From positions 1-20,627 of the forward strand of contig CAZYMF010000072.1 in assembly GCA_964648215.1 (NCBI GenBank): a stretch of DNA of 20,627 bases, written 5' to 3'. The stretch comes from CAZYMF01 sp964648215. Its GTDB lineage: Bacteria > Desulfobacterota > Binatia > HRBIN30 > JACQVA1. How positions within the stretch are numbered: position 1 is the stretch's first letter; every line of letters begins with the position of its first letter. The notes below the pieces were generated by a model, which was given only the letters and a program-made list of their open reading frames with translations, was not told the DNA's origin and did no database searches. Of this stretch, positions 1 through 7,035 are shown in pieces. The translations under genes were made by a program, and so were the position numbers.

Positions 1-620
1 GCCACCAGGGTCTTGCCCTCGCCGGTCTTCATCTCGGCGATCTTGCCCTGGTGCAGCACGATGCCGCCGATGAGCTGGACGTCGAAGTGGCGCAGGCCGA
101 TGGTCCGCTTCGAGGCCTCGCGCACGCAGGCGAAGGCCTCGGGCAGGATGGCGTCGAGCTCCTCGCGCTCGCGCTCGAGGACGGCCTTCTCCTGCTCCTC
201 GATCAGCTCGCGCAGCCGCTCCGGGTCGCCGTCGTTGCCCTCGGCGCCGGGCTCGCCGCGCAGCTGCGCGCGCAGATCGGCCAGACGCGCGCGCAGGTCC
301 GTGGTGGCTTCCTGGACCCGGGTGCGAAACTCGGCGGTCTTCTGCCGCAGCTGCTCATCGGTCAGCGGCTGGATCGACGCCTCGAGCTCGTTGATCTCCT
401 GCACCAGCGGCCGCATGCGCCGTAGCTGACGGTCGTTCTGGCTGGGGATGATCTTGCGTCCGAGCTCGTAGATCTCCCAGCCGAAGGTGCCGAGGACGGC
501 CACCAGGGCACCCAGGGCGATTCCCGTGGTCTGATCGGGGTAGCGCAGGACAAAGCCGAGGACGACCGCGAGGGTCACGCCGGCCAGCAATCCCAGGACT
601 CTTGTCAGCGGCTTGATCAT
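1..620 (-). CDS. secA: Preprotein translocase ATPase SecA, N-terminal part (truncated by window edge)
   Basis: SecA is the ATP-driven motor that pushes unfolded preproteins through SecYEG. I translated 206 codons from the ATG at 618-620; the gene runs off the left edge. Residues about 60-102 and 158-206 match the SecA N-terminus: QNDRQLRRMR, then LPEAFACVREASKR, then RHFDVQLIGG, then the Walker A region MKTGEGKTLV at 197-206. Two things are unusual. Residues 8-25 and 34-48 form two hydrophobic segments, a likely membrane hairpin, placed between a SecA-like MIKPLTRVLG start and the QNDR helix. Residues about 104-156 are a charged helical insert before LPEAFA. An in-frame GTG two codons upstream (624-626) is an alternative start. 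A GGAGGAG run lies about 24 bases upstream of the ATG, so no well-placed ribosome binding site decides the start. The gene is downstream of gspN in the same direction. Identity is certain; membrane insertion is inferred. Confidence 0.95.
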   Translation of the reverse strand, partial: MIKPLTRVLGLLAGVTLAVVLGFVLRYPDQTTGIALGALVAVLGTFGWEIYELGRKIIPSQNDRQLRRMRPLVQEINELEASIQPLTDEQLRQKTAEFRTRVQEATTDLRARLADLRAQLRGEPGAEGNDGDPERLRELIEEQEKAVLEREREELDAILPEAFACVREASKRTIGLRHFDVQLIGGIVLHQGKIAEMKTGEGKTLV

Positions 621-651
621 GTTCACGATATCCGCGGTCCTACTCCTCCCC

Positions 652-676
652 GCGGGCAACACTTTATGGTGCCCGC
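652..676 (-). other. Hairpin in the gspN-secA gap
   Basis: The 81-base gap between gspN and secA holds a perfect 7-bp inverted repeat, GCGGGCA at 652-658 and TGCCCGC at 670-676, with an 11-base loop. It could end the secretion operon or act in the secA leader. No T-run follows it on the minus strand, so it is not a standard Rho-independent terminator. The loop contains CATAAA, which could equally be a weak -10 element for secA, but I found no good -35 at the right distance. Confidence 0.3.
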
Positions 677-701
677 ATGGGGTGGAAAGATCAAGGTGCG
701 G

Positions 702-1628
702 TCAGCGGATCTGGGGGGCGCCGAAGGTGCCCGAGATGATGACCGGCGCATCGGGGGGCGCGTTCGGTCTTCGCGGAATCAGCTGGATGAGGGTCTTGAT
801 CGCATCGGGAGTGGCCGCGCTCGGCTGCACCGTCGCGCGCAGGTTGAGGGCGCTCGTCTCCGCCGGCTCGCGCAGGGTGATCTGGCCGCTCAGGTTGACG
901 TTGAGCTGATCGCCGCTGGCCTGGACCTCCTGCAGCTCGAGGCGATCCCCCTTGAGGCTCATCTTGCCGCCGATCTGGGCGAAGTGCAGGTCGGGGATGG
1001 TGAAGCCCTTGACCTTGCCGCCCTTCAGCTCGGGATGACGGATGGTGAGCTGGCCGGTCACCTGCGTGTTGCGCGGTCCGGCGCCGAGCTGAACGTTGAA
1101 ATCGCCCGACACCGTGCCGGTCAGCTGCCCTTCGTCCAGCGCGGCGGTCAGCGTGCGGTAGCGTCCGAGCTGGAGGTTGGCGAAGTGCACCTGCCCGGAG
1201 CCGCCGCCCTTGTTGGTGACCGCCCACTCGCCGTGCGTGCGACCGCCGTAAAGCTCGCCGTCCCAGGAGACGCCGGTCAAGCTGCCGCGCAGCAGTCCAC
1301 GCAGGTCGGGAAGAACGTCGAGCGAGGTGAGCTCGAGCAGCGGCGGCGCGTCGTCTGGGGCGCCCGTCTCGGACACGCGAATGCCGCTCAGCTCGTAGCC
1401 GTGGTACCAGGCAAAGCGCGCCGAGCGGAAATCGAGCTGGACCGGGCTCAGATCCACCCCGCTCAGCACCCGGCGCACCACCACCTCGTGCGGGAAGTTG
1501 ACGAGCAGAAAGACCAGGAACAGGACGGTGGTGAAGGCGGTGTACAAGATCACCGTGCGGTTGAGCACGCCGCCCAGCCAGTCGAACGACAGCCCGGGTA
1601 CGGGCAGACGCAGGCGCGGCCAGCGCAT
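702..1628 (-). CDS. gspN: Type II secretion system protein GspN
   Basis: This 308-residue protein has a short cytoplasmic start, one membrane segment at about residues 26-44 (ILYTAFTTVLFLVFLLVNFP) and a long periplasmic part rich in alternating beta-strand patterns. That matches the GspN family found at the end of deltaproteobacterial type II operons, which has an AsmA-like flavour; its exact role in secretion is not settled. The periplasmic part carries repeated layer-like strands around LTSLDVLPDLRGLLRGSLTG and the later QVTGQLTIRHPEL. It is the last of the twelve gsp genes. Its ATG shares one base with the gspM stop (TGATG), indicating translational coupling. There is no lipobox or cleavable signal, so an N-terminal anchor is expected. 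Confidence 0.88.
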   Translation of the reverse strand: MRWPRLRLPVPGLSFDWLGGVLNRTVILYTAFTTVLFLVFLLVNFPHEVVVRRVLSGVDLSPVQLDFRSARFAWYHGYELSGIRVSETGAPDDAPPLLELTSLDVLPDLRGLLRGSLTGVSWDGELYGGRTHGEWAVTNKGGGSGQVHFANLQLGRYRTLTAALDEGQLTGTVSGDFNVQLGAGPRNTQVTGQLTIRHPELKGGKVKGFTIPDLHFAQIGGKMSLKGDRLELQEVQASGDQLNVNLSGQITLREPAETSALNLRATVQPSAATPDAIKTLIQLIPRRPNAPPDAPVIISGTFGAPQIR

Positions 1629-2221
1629 CAGCTGCCCCCCCCGGCGTTCGCCGGCGGCGCCGTCGTGCGCGGCTTGAGCAACGAAACCGTGGCGACGATG
1701 TCGAAGCTGTGCGGGTCGTTGTAGCGCTTCTTCACCTGCAGCCGCGAGACGTGCAGCTGCGGGTTGCCCTTCTCGATCCGGTAGAGCATGTTGACCAGCT
1801 GCTCCAGGTTCACCGCCGTCAGCTTAATCTCCACCGCCTGTTCCTGGTACTCGTCGCTCAGGTTCTTGTCGCTCGGGTTCATCGACTGGATGTGGCTGCG
1901 CTCGATCACCTGGGCCACGGCGTTCTGCAGGTGGGCGAAGAGCGAGAAGTTCTGATCCGTCTTCACCAGCACCGCCTGGCTGGCCTCCACCTGCCGCTTG
2001 AGCTCGAGGTAGCGGGTGCGCTCGGCCTCCATCACCTTGAGATCCTTCTCGCGCGCGACGATACGCCGCTCCAGCGCCTGGCGTCCCGACACCAGCGGGT
2101 CCCAGACGAAGCTGTACAGCGAGATGGCCAGCACCGAACCGACGGCGAGACCGAGGAGCAGCCGCTCGCGCGGCGACAGCCGTTGGTAGAAGTTGAAGAT
2201 TTCGCGGGAGTTGAACGCCAT
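1628..2221 (-). CDS. gspM: Type II secretion system inner-membrane protein GspM
   Basis: This 197-residue protein has the GspM architecture: a short cytoplasmic N-terminus (FNFYQRLSPRERLLLGLA), one membrane helix at about 22-42, a helical coiled-coil stretch at about 45-95 and a small periplasmic ferredoxin-like domain to residue about 185. GspM forms the inner-membrane platform with GspL, GspC, GspF and the ATPase GspE. The YQRLSPRER start is typical of GspM and PilO-like proteins. The ATG directly follows the gspL TAA with no gap, and the stop overlaps the gspN start, so it lies within a tightly coupled L-M-N block. The tail is low-complexity (APPANAGGGS). Confidence 0.92.
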   Translation of the reverse strand: MAFNSREIFNFYQRLSPRERLLLGLAVGSVLAISLYSFVWDPLVSGRQALERRIVAREKDLKVMEAERTRYLELKRQVEASQAVLVKTDQNFSLFAHLQNAVAQVIERSHIQSMNPSDKNLSDEYQEQAVEIKLTAVNLEQLVNMLYRIEKGNPQLHVSRLQVKKRYNDPHSFDIVATVSLLKPRTTAPPANAGGGS

Positions 2222-3751
2222 TTACTCGCCTACCGCCCCGGCATGGGCGTCGTTGGCCATCGACAGAATCAGGCGGAAGCTCACCCCCTTGCCGTCGGGG
2301 GAAGCCTTGACGTCCTTGACCTGGACGTCCTTGAAGTACGGCACGCCCACCAGGTTCTGCTTGATCTTGTCGACGGTCTCGAACTCGTCGGTCTTGCCCC
2401 GGATGCGCACGGCGTCGGGGTCGAAGACGTACTCGTCGATGTCGAGCTTCACGTTGGCCGGCAAGGCGGTGCTGATGCTGCGCATCACATCGATCGCCGC
2501 CGCACCGGAGAGCGACACGATGCCGCCGAGAAGCTTCACCTTCTGCTCCAGCCCATCGACCTCGCTCTGCATCTGCCCGGCCGGATCCACCGCGCGCTGG
2601 CCGGTCAGCGTCTTGTCGAAGACGTAGCGGATCTGGCCGTCGATGGCGGCGAGACGGCTGACCTGCAGCTGATAGGCGAAGAAGACGTTGACCACGGCGA
2701 GAACGACCAGCACGCCGGCCAGCACCGCCACCCGGCCGAGCGCGCGCCGAACCTCCTGCTGCCCGCGATGGTAGCTGAACTCGGCGCGCCGGAAGTTGAG
2801 GCCGAGGGTATTGGCCGGCGCCACCTCGCGCAGCGCCACACCGAGCGCGATGGCGCACTCGGGCAGAGCCGCGCGGATCTCCGCCGGCACGGCGCGCAGC
2901 GGGGTGCGGTCGAGCCGGCGCAGCTCCAGCGACAGCTCACGCTCGAGGACCGGACCGATGCGGTCGAGCAGCGAGGCGGAGCCGGCGAGGTAGCAGGGCA
3001 GCCGCTCGTCGAGCGGGGCGCCGTTGATGACCGCGAGGCTCCAGCGCAGCTCGACGGCCAGCGCGCGCAGGGCCGGCTCAAATCGCCCGTCCCCGCCGGC
3101 GGCCTCGGCGTCCAGGTGCCCGTTGCGGCTGGCGCCGTTGCCGGCCACGAGAGCACCGAGGGACAGCGTCCGCAGGCCCACCAGCTGCTGATGGCGATAG
3201 AGACTGACATTGGCCCCGCCGCCGCCGAAATCGACGAAGGCGAAGGTCGGAGGTAGGTCGTCCCCCAGCACGCGCAGGACGTTGAGGGCGCACAGCGGCG
3301 CGAAGTCGACCACCTTGGGATCGATGCCGGCCGCCTGCAGCAGCGCCAGGTGCGCTTCCAGGTCCGGCTTCTGCACCAGAGCGGCGAGAACGGTGGTGCC
3401 GGAGCTGTCGCGGTGCAGCACCTGGTAGTCGACGATCACCTCGTCGAGCCCGAAGGGCACCTGCGTCTCCAGCTCGAAGGGTACCGTCTGGCTGAGGCGC
3501 TTGCGGTCGCGGAAGGGGAGGAAGAACACCCGGTGCGAGACCAGGCGGCCCGGGATCGTGGACACCACGGTCTCGCCCACCAGCTGATGCCGGTCGAGGA
3601 ATCGACGCACCTGCTCGGGCACCGGGCCGCCGTCGGGCGTCAACGGATCGTGGAAGAGCCCCGCGATGCGGTAATCGCGAAAGCTGGTTTCCAGCAGCGC
3701 CGCCTTGACGTCGGCGTCTTCGATCTCCAGCGCTAGTATGCGTTGCGGCAT
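2222..3751 (-). CDS. gspL: Type II secretion system protein GspL (PilM-like actin fold plus periplasmic domain)
   Basis: GspL links the cytoplasmic ATPase GspE to the inner-membrane platform. The 509-residue protein has a cytoplasmic actin/PilM-like part at about residues 1-310, including FRDRKRLSQTVPFELE near 80-95, the glycine-rich FAFVDFGGGGANVSLY near 171-185 and YLAGSASLLDRI near 254-265. One membrane helix follows at about 341-361 (VLAGVLVVLAVVNVFFAY), then a coiled stretch and a PilN-like periplasmic domain to the end. It is longer than enterobacterial GspL (roughly 400 residues) and resembles a PilM-PilN fusion, as common in deltaproteobacterial systems. It starts six bases after the gspK stop and abuts gspM. 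Confidence 0.92.
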   Translation of the reverse strand: MPQRILALEIEDADVKAALLETSFRDYRIAGLFHDPLTPDGGPVPEQVRRFLDRHQLVGETVVSTIPGRLVSHRVFFLPFRDRKRLSQTVPFELETQVPFGLDEVIVDYQVLHRDSSGTTVLAALVQKPDLEAHLALLQAAGIDPKVVDFAPLCALNVLRVLGDDLPPTFAFVDFGGGGANVSLYRHQQLVGLRTLSLGALVAGNGASRNGHLDAEAAGGDGRFEPALRALAVELRWSLAVINGAPLDERLPCYLAGSASLLDRIGPVLERELSLELRRLDRTPLRAVPAEIRAALPECAIALGVALREVAPANTLGLNFRRAEFSYHRGQQEVRRALGRVAVLAGVLVVLAVVNVFFAYQLQVSRLAAIDGQIRYVFDKTLTGQRAVDPAGQMQSEVDGLEQKVKLLGGIVSLSGAAAIDVMRSISTALPANVKLDIDEYVFDPDAVRIRGKTDEFETVDKIKQNLVGVPYFKDVQVKDVKASPDGKGVSFRLILSMANDAHAGAVGE

Positions 3752-3757
3752 GCCCGC

Positions 3758-4852
3758 TCAGTTCCTCTCGTCCATCGGCCCGGCCCCCGGCGTCTGCTCC
3801 GATCCCTGCGCTTGCCGCACGAGCAGCTCGGCGCCACCCCTCTTCTGCCAATCAAGGGGGGTCAAAGTCCAGCGCGGCGTATCCGGAGGGGCGTTCGGCG
3901 GCACCCCGGGTAGCGGCCGCCGGTTGACCAGGGCCACCACCGTCTGACCGACGCCATCGAGGGAGGCATCGTTGGGGTTGGCGCCGACCATGGCGCTGGC
4001 GTAGACGCGGAAGTAGGAGCTGGTGAAGTTGAACAGTTGCACGATCTGCGCCTGGTGGTCGATCCCCTGCATGATCTCGTTGAGCGCCGCCTGATCGATC
4101 GGCTGGTCTCCCTGGCGCCGCTGCACCAGGGCATCGACGCGGCCTTCGTCGTTGATGATCGCGGCCAGCACCTCGACCGGCGCGGTGTTGACGTTGATGC
4201 GGCCCTGATACCCCGTGCGCGCGCCCGCGATTCCGGTCGGCAGCGCCGTCAAAAAGGGGCGTAGCTTGGTCAGCTTGCGACCGGGAATGCCGAACATGGC
4301 GGCGAAGTCCTCCAGGGAGCGAAAGTCGTCCACCTGCACCTGGTTGGCTCGCTGCCCGGGCGCCGGGGTGGGTGTCTGCGACCAGTAGTCTAGCAGATTG
4401 TCGACGATGTCGACCCGCACGTTGGTGGCCTCGAAGAGGCGACGCATGGCATCGCGCAGAAACGCGTCGGGGTTGAGGTTGGGCTGGTCCGGCCGCGGCG
4501 GCGGAGCGCCCCGCCGCGGGCGCGTGCTGTTGATGTTGAGCTTGCCCGCCTCGTCGATCACCTGCACCTTGAGGCGCTCGTCGGCCTCGAGCTGAATGAC
4601 GCTGGCGATGTCCGGGCTCGCCCAGTCCTCGAAGTACCAGTCGGCCGGCGGGTCGTTGGTATCGCGCGCCAGGAACGCTTCGCCCAGGTTGACCCCCGAG
4701 CGCGCCAGCATCTGTGCCTGCATGGCGGTCAGGGCGTTGCGCACGAGGTGCTGGTCCACCTCCACCGAGTAGGTGAACTCGACCACGGCGACGGTCAGAA
4801 GAGCCACCACCAGCAGGGTGAGGATGAGCGCGACGCCGCGTTCGTTGTTCAT
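3758..4852 (-). CDS. gspK: Minor pseudopilin GspK
   Basis: GspK is the large minor pseudopilin at the tip of the pseudopilus, where it complexes with GspI and GspJ. The N-terminus MNNERG followed by VALILTLLVVALL is a type IV prepilin leader with predicted cleavage after G6. Position +5 is Leu rather than the usual Glu, which is the hallmark of GspK. Later segments typical of the family are KLNINS, the helical FLRDAMRRLFEA region, SLEDFAAMFGIPG and RINVNTAPVEVLAAII. I chose the ATG at 4850-4852 (364 residues), which shares one base with the gspJ stop; a GTG one codon upstream (4853-4855) is also possible and would give a 4-base overlap. It lies six bases before gspL. Confidence 0.93.
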   Translation of the reverse strand: MNNERGVALILTLLVVALLTVAVVEFTYSVEVDQHLVRNALTAMQAQMLARSGVNLGEAFLARDTNDPPADWYFEDWASPDIASVIQLEADERLKVQVIDEAGKLNINSTRPRRGAPPPRPDQPNLNPDAFLRDAMRRLFEATNVRVDIVDNLLDYWSQTPTPAPGQRANQVQVDDFRSLEDFAAMFGIPGRKLTKLRPFLTALPTGIAGARTGYQGRINVNTAPVEVLAAIINDEGRVDALVQRRQGDQPIDQAALNEIMQGIDHQAQIVQLFNFTSSYFRVYASAMVGANPNDASLDGVGQTVVALVNRRPLPGVPPNAPPDTPRWTLTPLDWQKRGGAELLVRQAQGSEQTPGAGPMDERN

Positions 4853-5655
4853 CACCGCACCAGGTTCCGGCCGGGGGTCGGCGTCGGCAACGTCGACGGC
4901 GCCATGATCAGGTCGGCGATGGTGCCGAAATCGTGAATGGTGCCGTTGTTGTCGCTCATGTACAGGGTGATCTGAACGGCGACCGGCAGCTTGTCGAAGT
5001 GATCCTCAGTGGTCGAGTCCCAGTCCGCCACCCACTGTCCGCTCTCGCCGTCGAGATACTGGAAGCGCAGCCCGACGACGCAGAAGCGCTGGTCGGTGCA
5101 GTCCATGTCGTCGTTGAGGAACGAGATCTTCGGGTGCGGCGTCGGCACTTCCTCGGCCTGCAGATCGTCGGTGCCGTCGTCGGGCCCGGTCTCCTCGGCC
5201 ACGATCGGCACCTCGTCGCGGCGGACGATGAAGAACTGGTTGGCATCCGAGAGCGGGGCGAGCGAGTAGGTGATGGTGGCGCGGCCGCTCTGCGGCACCG
5301 CCGCTCCCAGGCCGCTGTGGGTGTTGATGCTGAACTGCACGGCGTCGCGTGGAGGCTGGTCGCTCTGCGTCAGGGTGCGGAAGGCGATCTCGCCCCGCGG
5401 CGTCGGGGGCAGAGCGGCCTCCAGATCCGAGGCGATCTTGAGCACCGCCTCGCGGCCGGCCGCGTACATGTCGGCGCGATCCTCGGCGTACCCCTTGCTG
5501 TAGAGGGTGCGCGACAGCACGCCGTACACGGTGGTCATGATGATACCCAGGATGGCGACGGCGACCAGGATTTCGAGCAGGGTGAACCCCGCCCTTCCCG
5601 GCCGCCACGACACCACCGAGTTGTCGCCGAGCTCACGAAACGGGCTTGTGAACAT
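4852..5655 (-). CDS. gspJ: Minor pseudopilin GspJ
   Basis: GspJ is a minor pseudopilin of the GspI-J-K tip complex. The protein is 267 residues from the ATG at 5653-5655. The leader ends at G23, followed by FTLLEILVAVAILGIIMTTV, with Glu at +5 and the usual hydrophobic helix. The leader is rather long, and this ATG overlaps gspI by 23 bases. GTG codons at about residues 14-15, just past the gspI stop, are alternative starts. The globular part contains FVVRRDEVP-like strands (FIVRRDEVPI) and a Cys pair in CTDQRFC, and ends in a Pro/Thr-rich tail (STLPTPTPGR). It is part of the overlapping gspG-H-I-J-K pseudopilin block. Confidence 0.92.
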   Translation of the reverse strand: MFTSPFRELGDNSVVSWRPGRAGFTLLEILVAVAILGIIMTTVYGVLSRTLYSKGYAEDRADMYAAGREAVLKIASDLEAALPPTPRGEIAFRTLTQSDQPPRDAVQFSINTHSGLGAAVPQSGRATITYSLAPLSDANQFFIVRRDEVPIVAEETGPDDGTDDLQAEEVPTPHPKISFLNDDMDCTDQRFCVVGLRFQYLDGESGQWVADWDSTTEDHFDKLPVAVQITLYMSDNNGTIHDFGTIADLIMAPSTLPTPTPGRNLVR

Positions 5656-6022
5656 AGTAGAGAAGGTCGGCGCCGCTTCCCCTTTTGGCGCCCCAGCTCA
5701 CCCGCATGCGCACCTGGCGCAGCTCGTCGAGAGCGGTGTGATCGACCTCGATCTCGTAGTGAAAGCCGGGGTAGCCGTCGAACACCCCGGTCGAGGTGCC
5801 GTACTGCGAGAAATCGGGAAGCAGCTCCACCTGCGCCACCAGCTGGCGCATCAGCAGCGTGGCCGTGGTGAGATCTTGGTCGCGCCCCACCAGAGCCAGG
5901 TTGCGGTTGTGCAGCGACAGCAGCCCGGTGAAGGCGAAGGCGATGACCAGGATGGCCACCATCACCTCCAGCAGCGTGAAGCCGTGGGCCTGCCCCCTTC
6001 TCGACGCGCTGTCAGCCGCCAT
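5633..6022 (-). CDS. gspI: Minor pseudopilin GspI
   Basis: This 129-residue minor pseudopilin starts the tip complex with GspJ and GspK. The prepilin leader ends at G14 (GQAHG), followed by FTLLEVMVAILVIAFAFTGL with Glu at +5. Length and sequence, including LLMRQLVAQVELLPDF in the helix and a short beta domain ending YYVHKPVS, fit the family. The ATG lies inside the 3' end of gspH (11-base overlap) and the stop lies inside the gspJ 5' end, so translation is probably coupled. Confidence 0.93.
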   Translation of the reverse strand: MAADSASRRGQAHGFTLLEVMVAILVIAFAFTGLLSLHNRNLALVGRDQDLTTATLLMRQLVAQVELLPDFSQYGTSTGVFDGYPGFHYEIEVDHTALDELRQVRMRVSWGAKRGSGADLLYYVHKPVS

Positions 6023-6590
6023 AGTCGATGTCCTGGTAGCCCTGGCTCAGGCGCAGGCGGCCGCTGTAGGGATAGACGTAGAGCGTGTACGCATAGTTGC
6101 CGTCGTCGAGGTGGATGACCGTCAGATCGACGGAGCCGTCGGGGTAGAAATTCGTCACCGCCTGCCCATCCTGAATCTTGCCGACGCTCTGCGGCAGAAT
6201 GATGTCGCTGAAAGCGATCGGCGACGGCAGGGTGAACGGTTGTGCCAGCAGACCGAGGGCGGCCCCGCCCTTGGCCGACGCCACCGCCTGGCCGCTTCCG
6301 CCGCTCAGGCTGGTCGCCCAATAGCGGTCCGCGTTCAGGTCGTAGCGCAGCTGGTAGGCGCGCCCATCCAGAATGGCCTCGCTGCGCAGGTACTTGAAGG
6401 TGTTGCTCAGCCGCCGCGCCTGAGCGCTCAGCTCCATGCCGCTCTTCGAGCGCAGGCGGGGAATGGTGAGGGCGAGGACGATCGAGAGGATGAGCAGAAC
6501 GAGGGTGACCTCGATGAGGGTGAAGCCTGCCCGCCCGCCGCAGCGCCGCCGAGCACCGCCATCAGTCGGCTCGGCTGTCGATATCGGCAT
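6012..6590 (-). CDS. gspH: Minor pseudopilin GspH
   Basis: GspH is a minor pseudopilin that joins the tip complex to the GspG fibre. From the ATG at 6588-6590 it is 192 residues. The leader of 22 residues ends RAG and is followed by FTLIEVTLVLLILSIVLALT with Glu at +5. The globular domain contains the GspH pattern AQARRLSNTFKYLRSEAI, then YQLRYDLNADRYW and a C-terminal FYPDGSVDLTVIHL. The chosen start overlaps the end of gspG by 29 bases. The frame is open further upstream, but that part reads as Arg/Ser-rich shadow of gspG and is not used. It overlaps gspI by 11 bases. Confidence 0.9.
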   Translation of the reverse strand: MPISTAEPTDGGARRRCGGRAGFTLIEVTLVLLILSIVLALTIPRLRSKSGMELSAQARRLSNTFKYLRSEAILDGRAYQLRYDLNADRYWATSLSGGSGQAVASAKGGAALGLLAQPFTLPSPIAFSDIILPQSVGKIQDGQAVTNFYPDGSVDLTVIHLDDGNYAYTLYVYPYSGRLRLSQGYQDIDYGG

Positions 6591-6981
6591 TCTTGCCTTC
6601 GCCGCCCTCCTGCCCGTCCGCCCCGTACGACTTGACGATGATGTGCTGACCGTCGCTGTAGTAGACATACGGGTGGTCCCAGGGATCCATCGGCACCTTG
6701 TCGAGATAGCCCTCCGGGCTGTACTTGCGGCAGGCGACCCCGCTTCCGGCCACCAGGGCCTGCAGCCCCTGCCCGGTGCTGGGGTAGAAACCGCAGTCGA
6801 GCTTGAACATGTGCAGCGCCTCCTCGATGGCTTTCGTGTCCGCCTTGGCTTTGACGGCCCGCGCCTCGTCACTCTTGCCGATGATCTTGGGGACGACCAG
6901 GGTCGCCAGCAGCCCCAAGATGAACACCACGACCATGATTTCGATCAGCGTGAAGCCATTTTGCGCCTGCAGGCGTTTCAT
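6562..6981 (-). CDS. gspG: Major pseudopilin GspG
   Basis: GspG is the main subunit of the pseudopilus that acts as piston or rotor in secretion. From the ATG at 6979-6981 it has 139 residues, the family's usual length. The leader MKRLQAQNG is followed by FTLIEIMVVVFILGLLATLV with Glu at +5, then KIIGKSDEAR, the conserved FKLDCGFYPSTGQGLQAL and PMDPWDHPYVY. The C-terminal GADGQEGGEGKNADI contains aspartates in the calcium-binding loop of the family. A further upstream in-frame ATG at 7020 is rejected because AAGGAGG sits 10 bases before the chosen ATG and the resulting leader has prepilin length. This is the strongest ribosome binding site in the operon, fitting the most abundant subunit. Confidence 0.96.
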   Translation of the reverse strand: MKRLQAQNGFTLIEIMVVVFILGLLATLVVPKIIGKSDEARAVKAKADTKAIEEALHMFKLDCGFYPSTGQGLQALVAGSGVACRKYSPEGYLDKVPMDPWDHPYVYYSDGQHIIVKSYGADGQEGGEGKNADIDSRAD

Positions 6982-7035
6982 CGTGAAGCGTCCTCCTTGA
7001 ATGCGAATTGAGGTTAACACCCGGTCTCCGGCACT
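6982..7035 (-). promoter_or_regulatory. gspF-gspG gap with strong ribosome binding site for gspG
   Basis: These 54 bases separate gspF from gspG in an otherwise tight operon. Reading on the minus strand, CAAGGAGGACGCTTCACG leads into the gspG ATG, giving a near-perfect anti-16S match with 10-base spacing. Neighbouring gsp starts lack a comparable site. This should raise translation of the major pseudopilin relative to the platform genes. I see no convincing separate promoter in the gap. Confidence 0.7.

Noticed and set aside
6591..6872. Upstream extension of gspH (94 extra codons)
   Set aside because: It overlaps gspG and reads as an Arg/Ser/Thr-rich shadow; prepilin leaders are short, so the ATG at 6590 is preferred.
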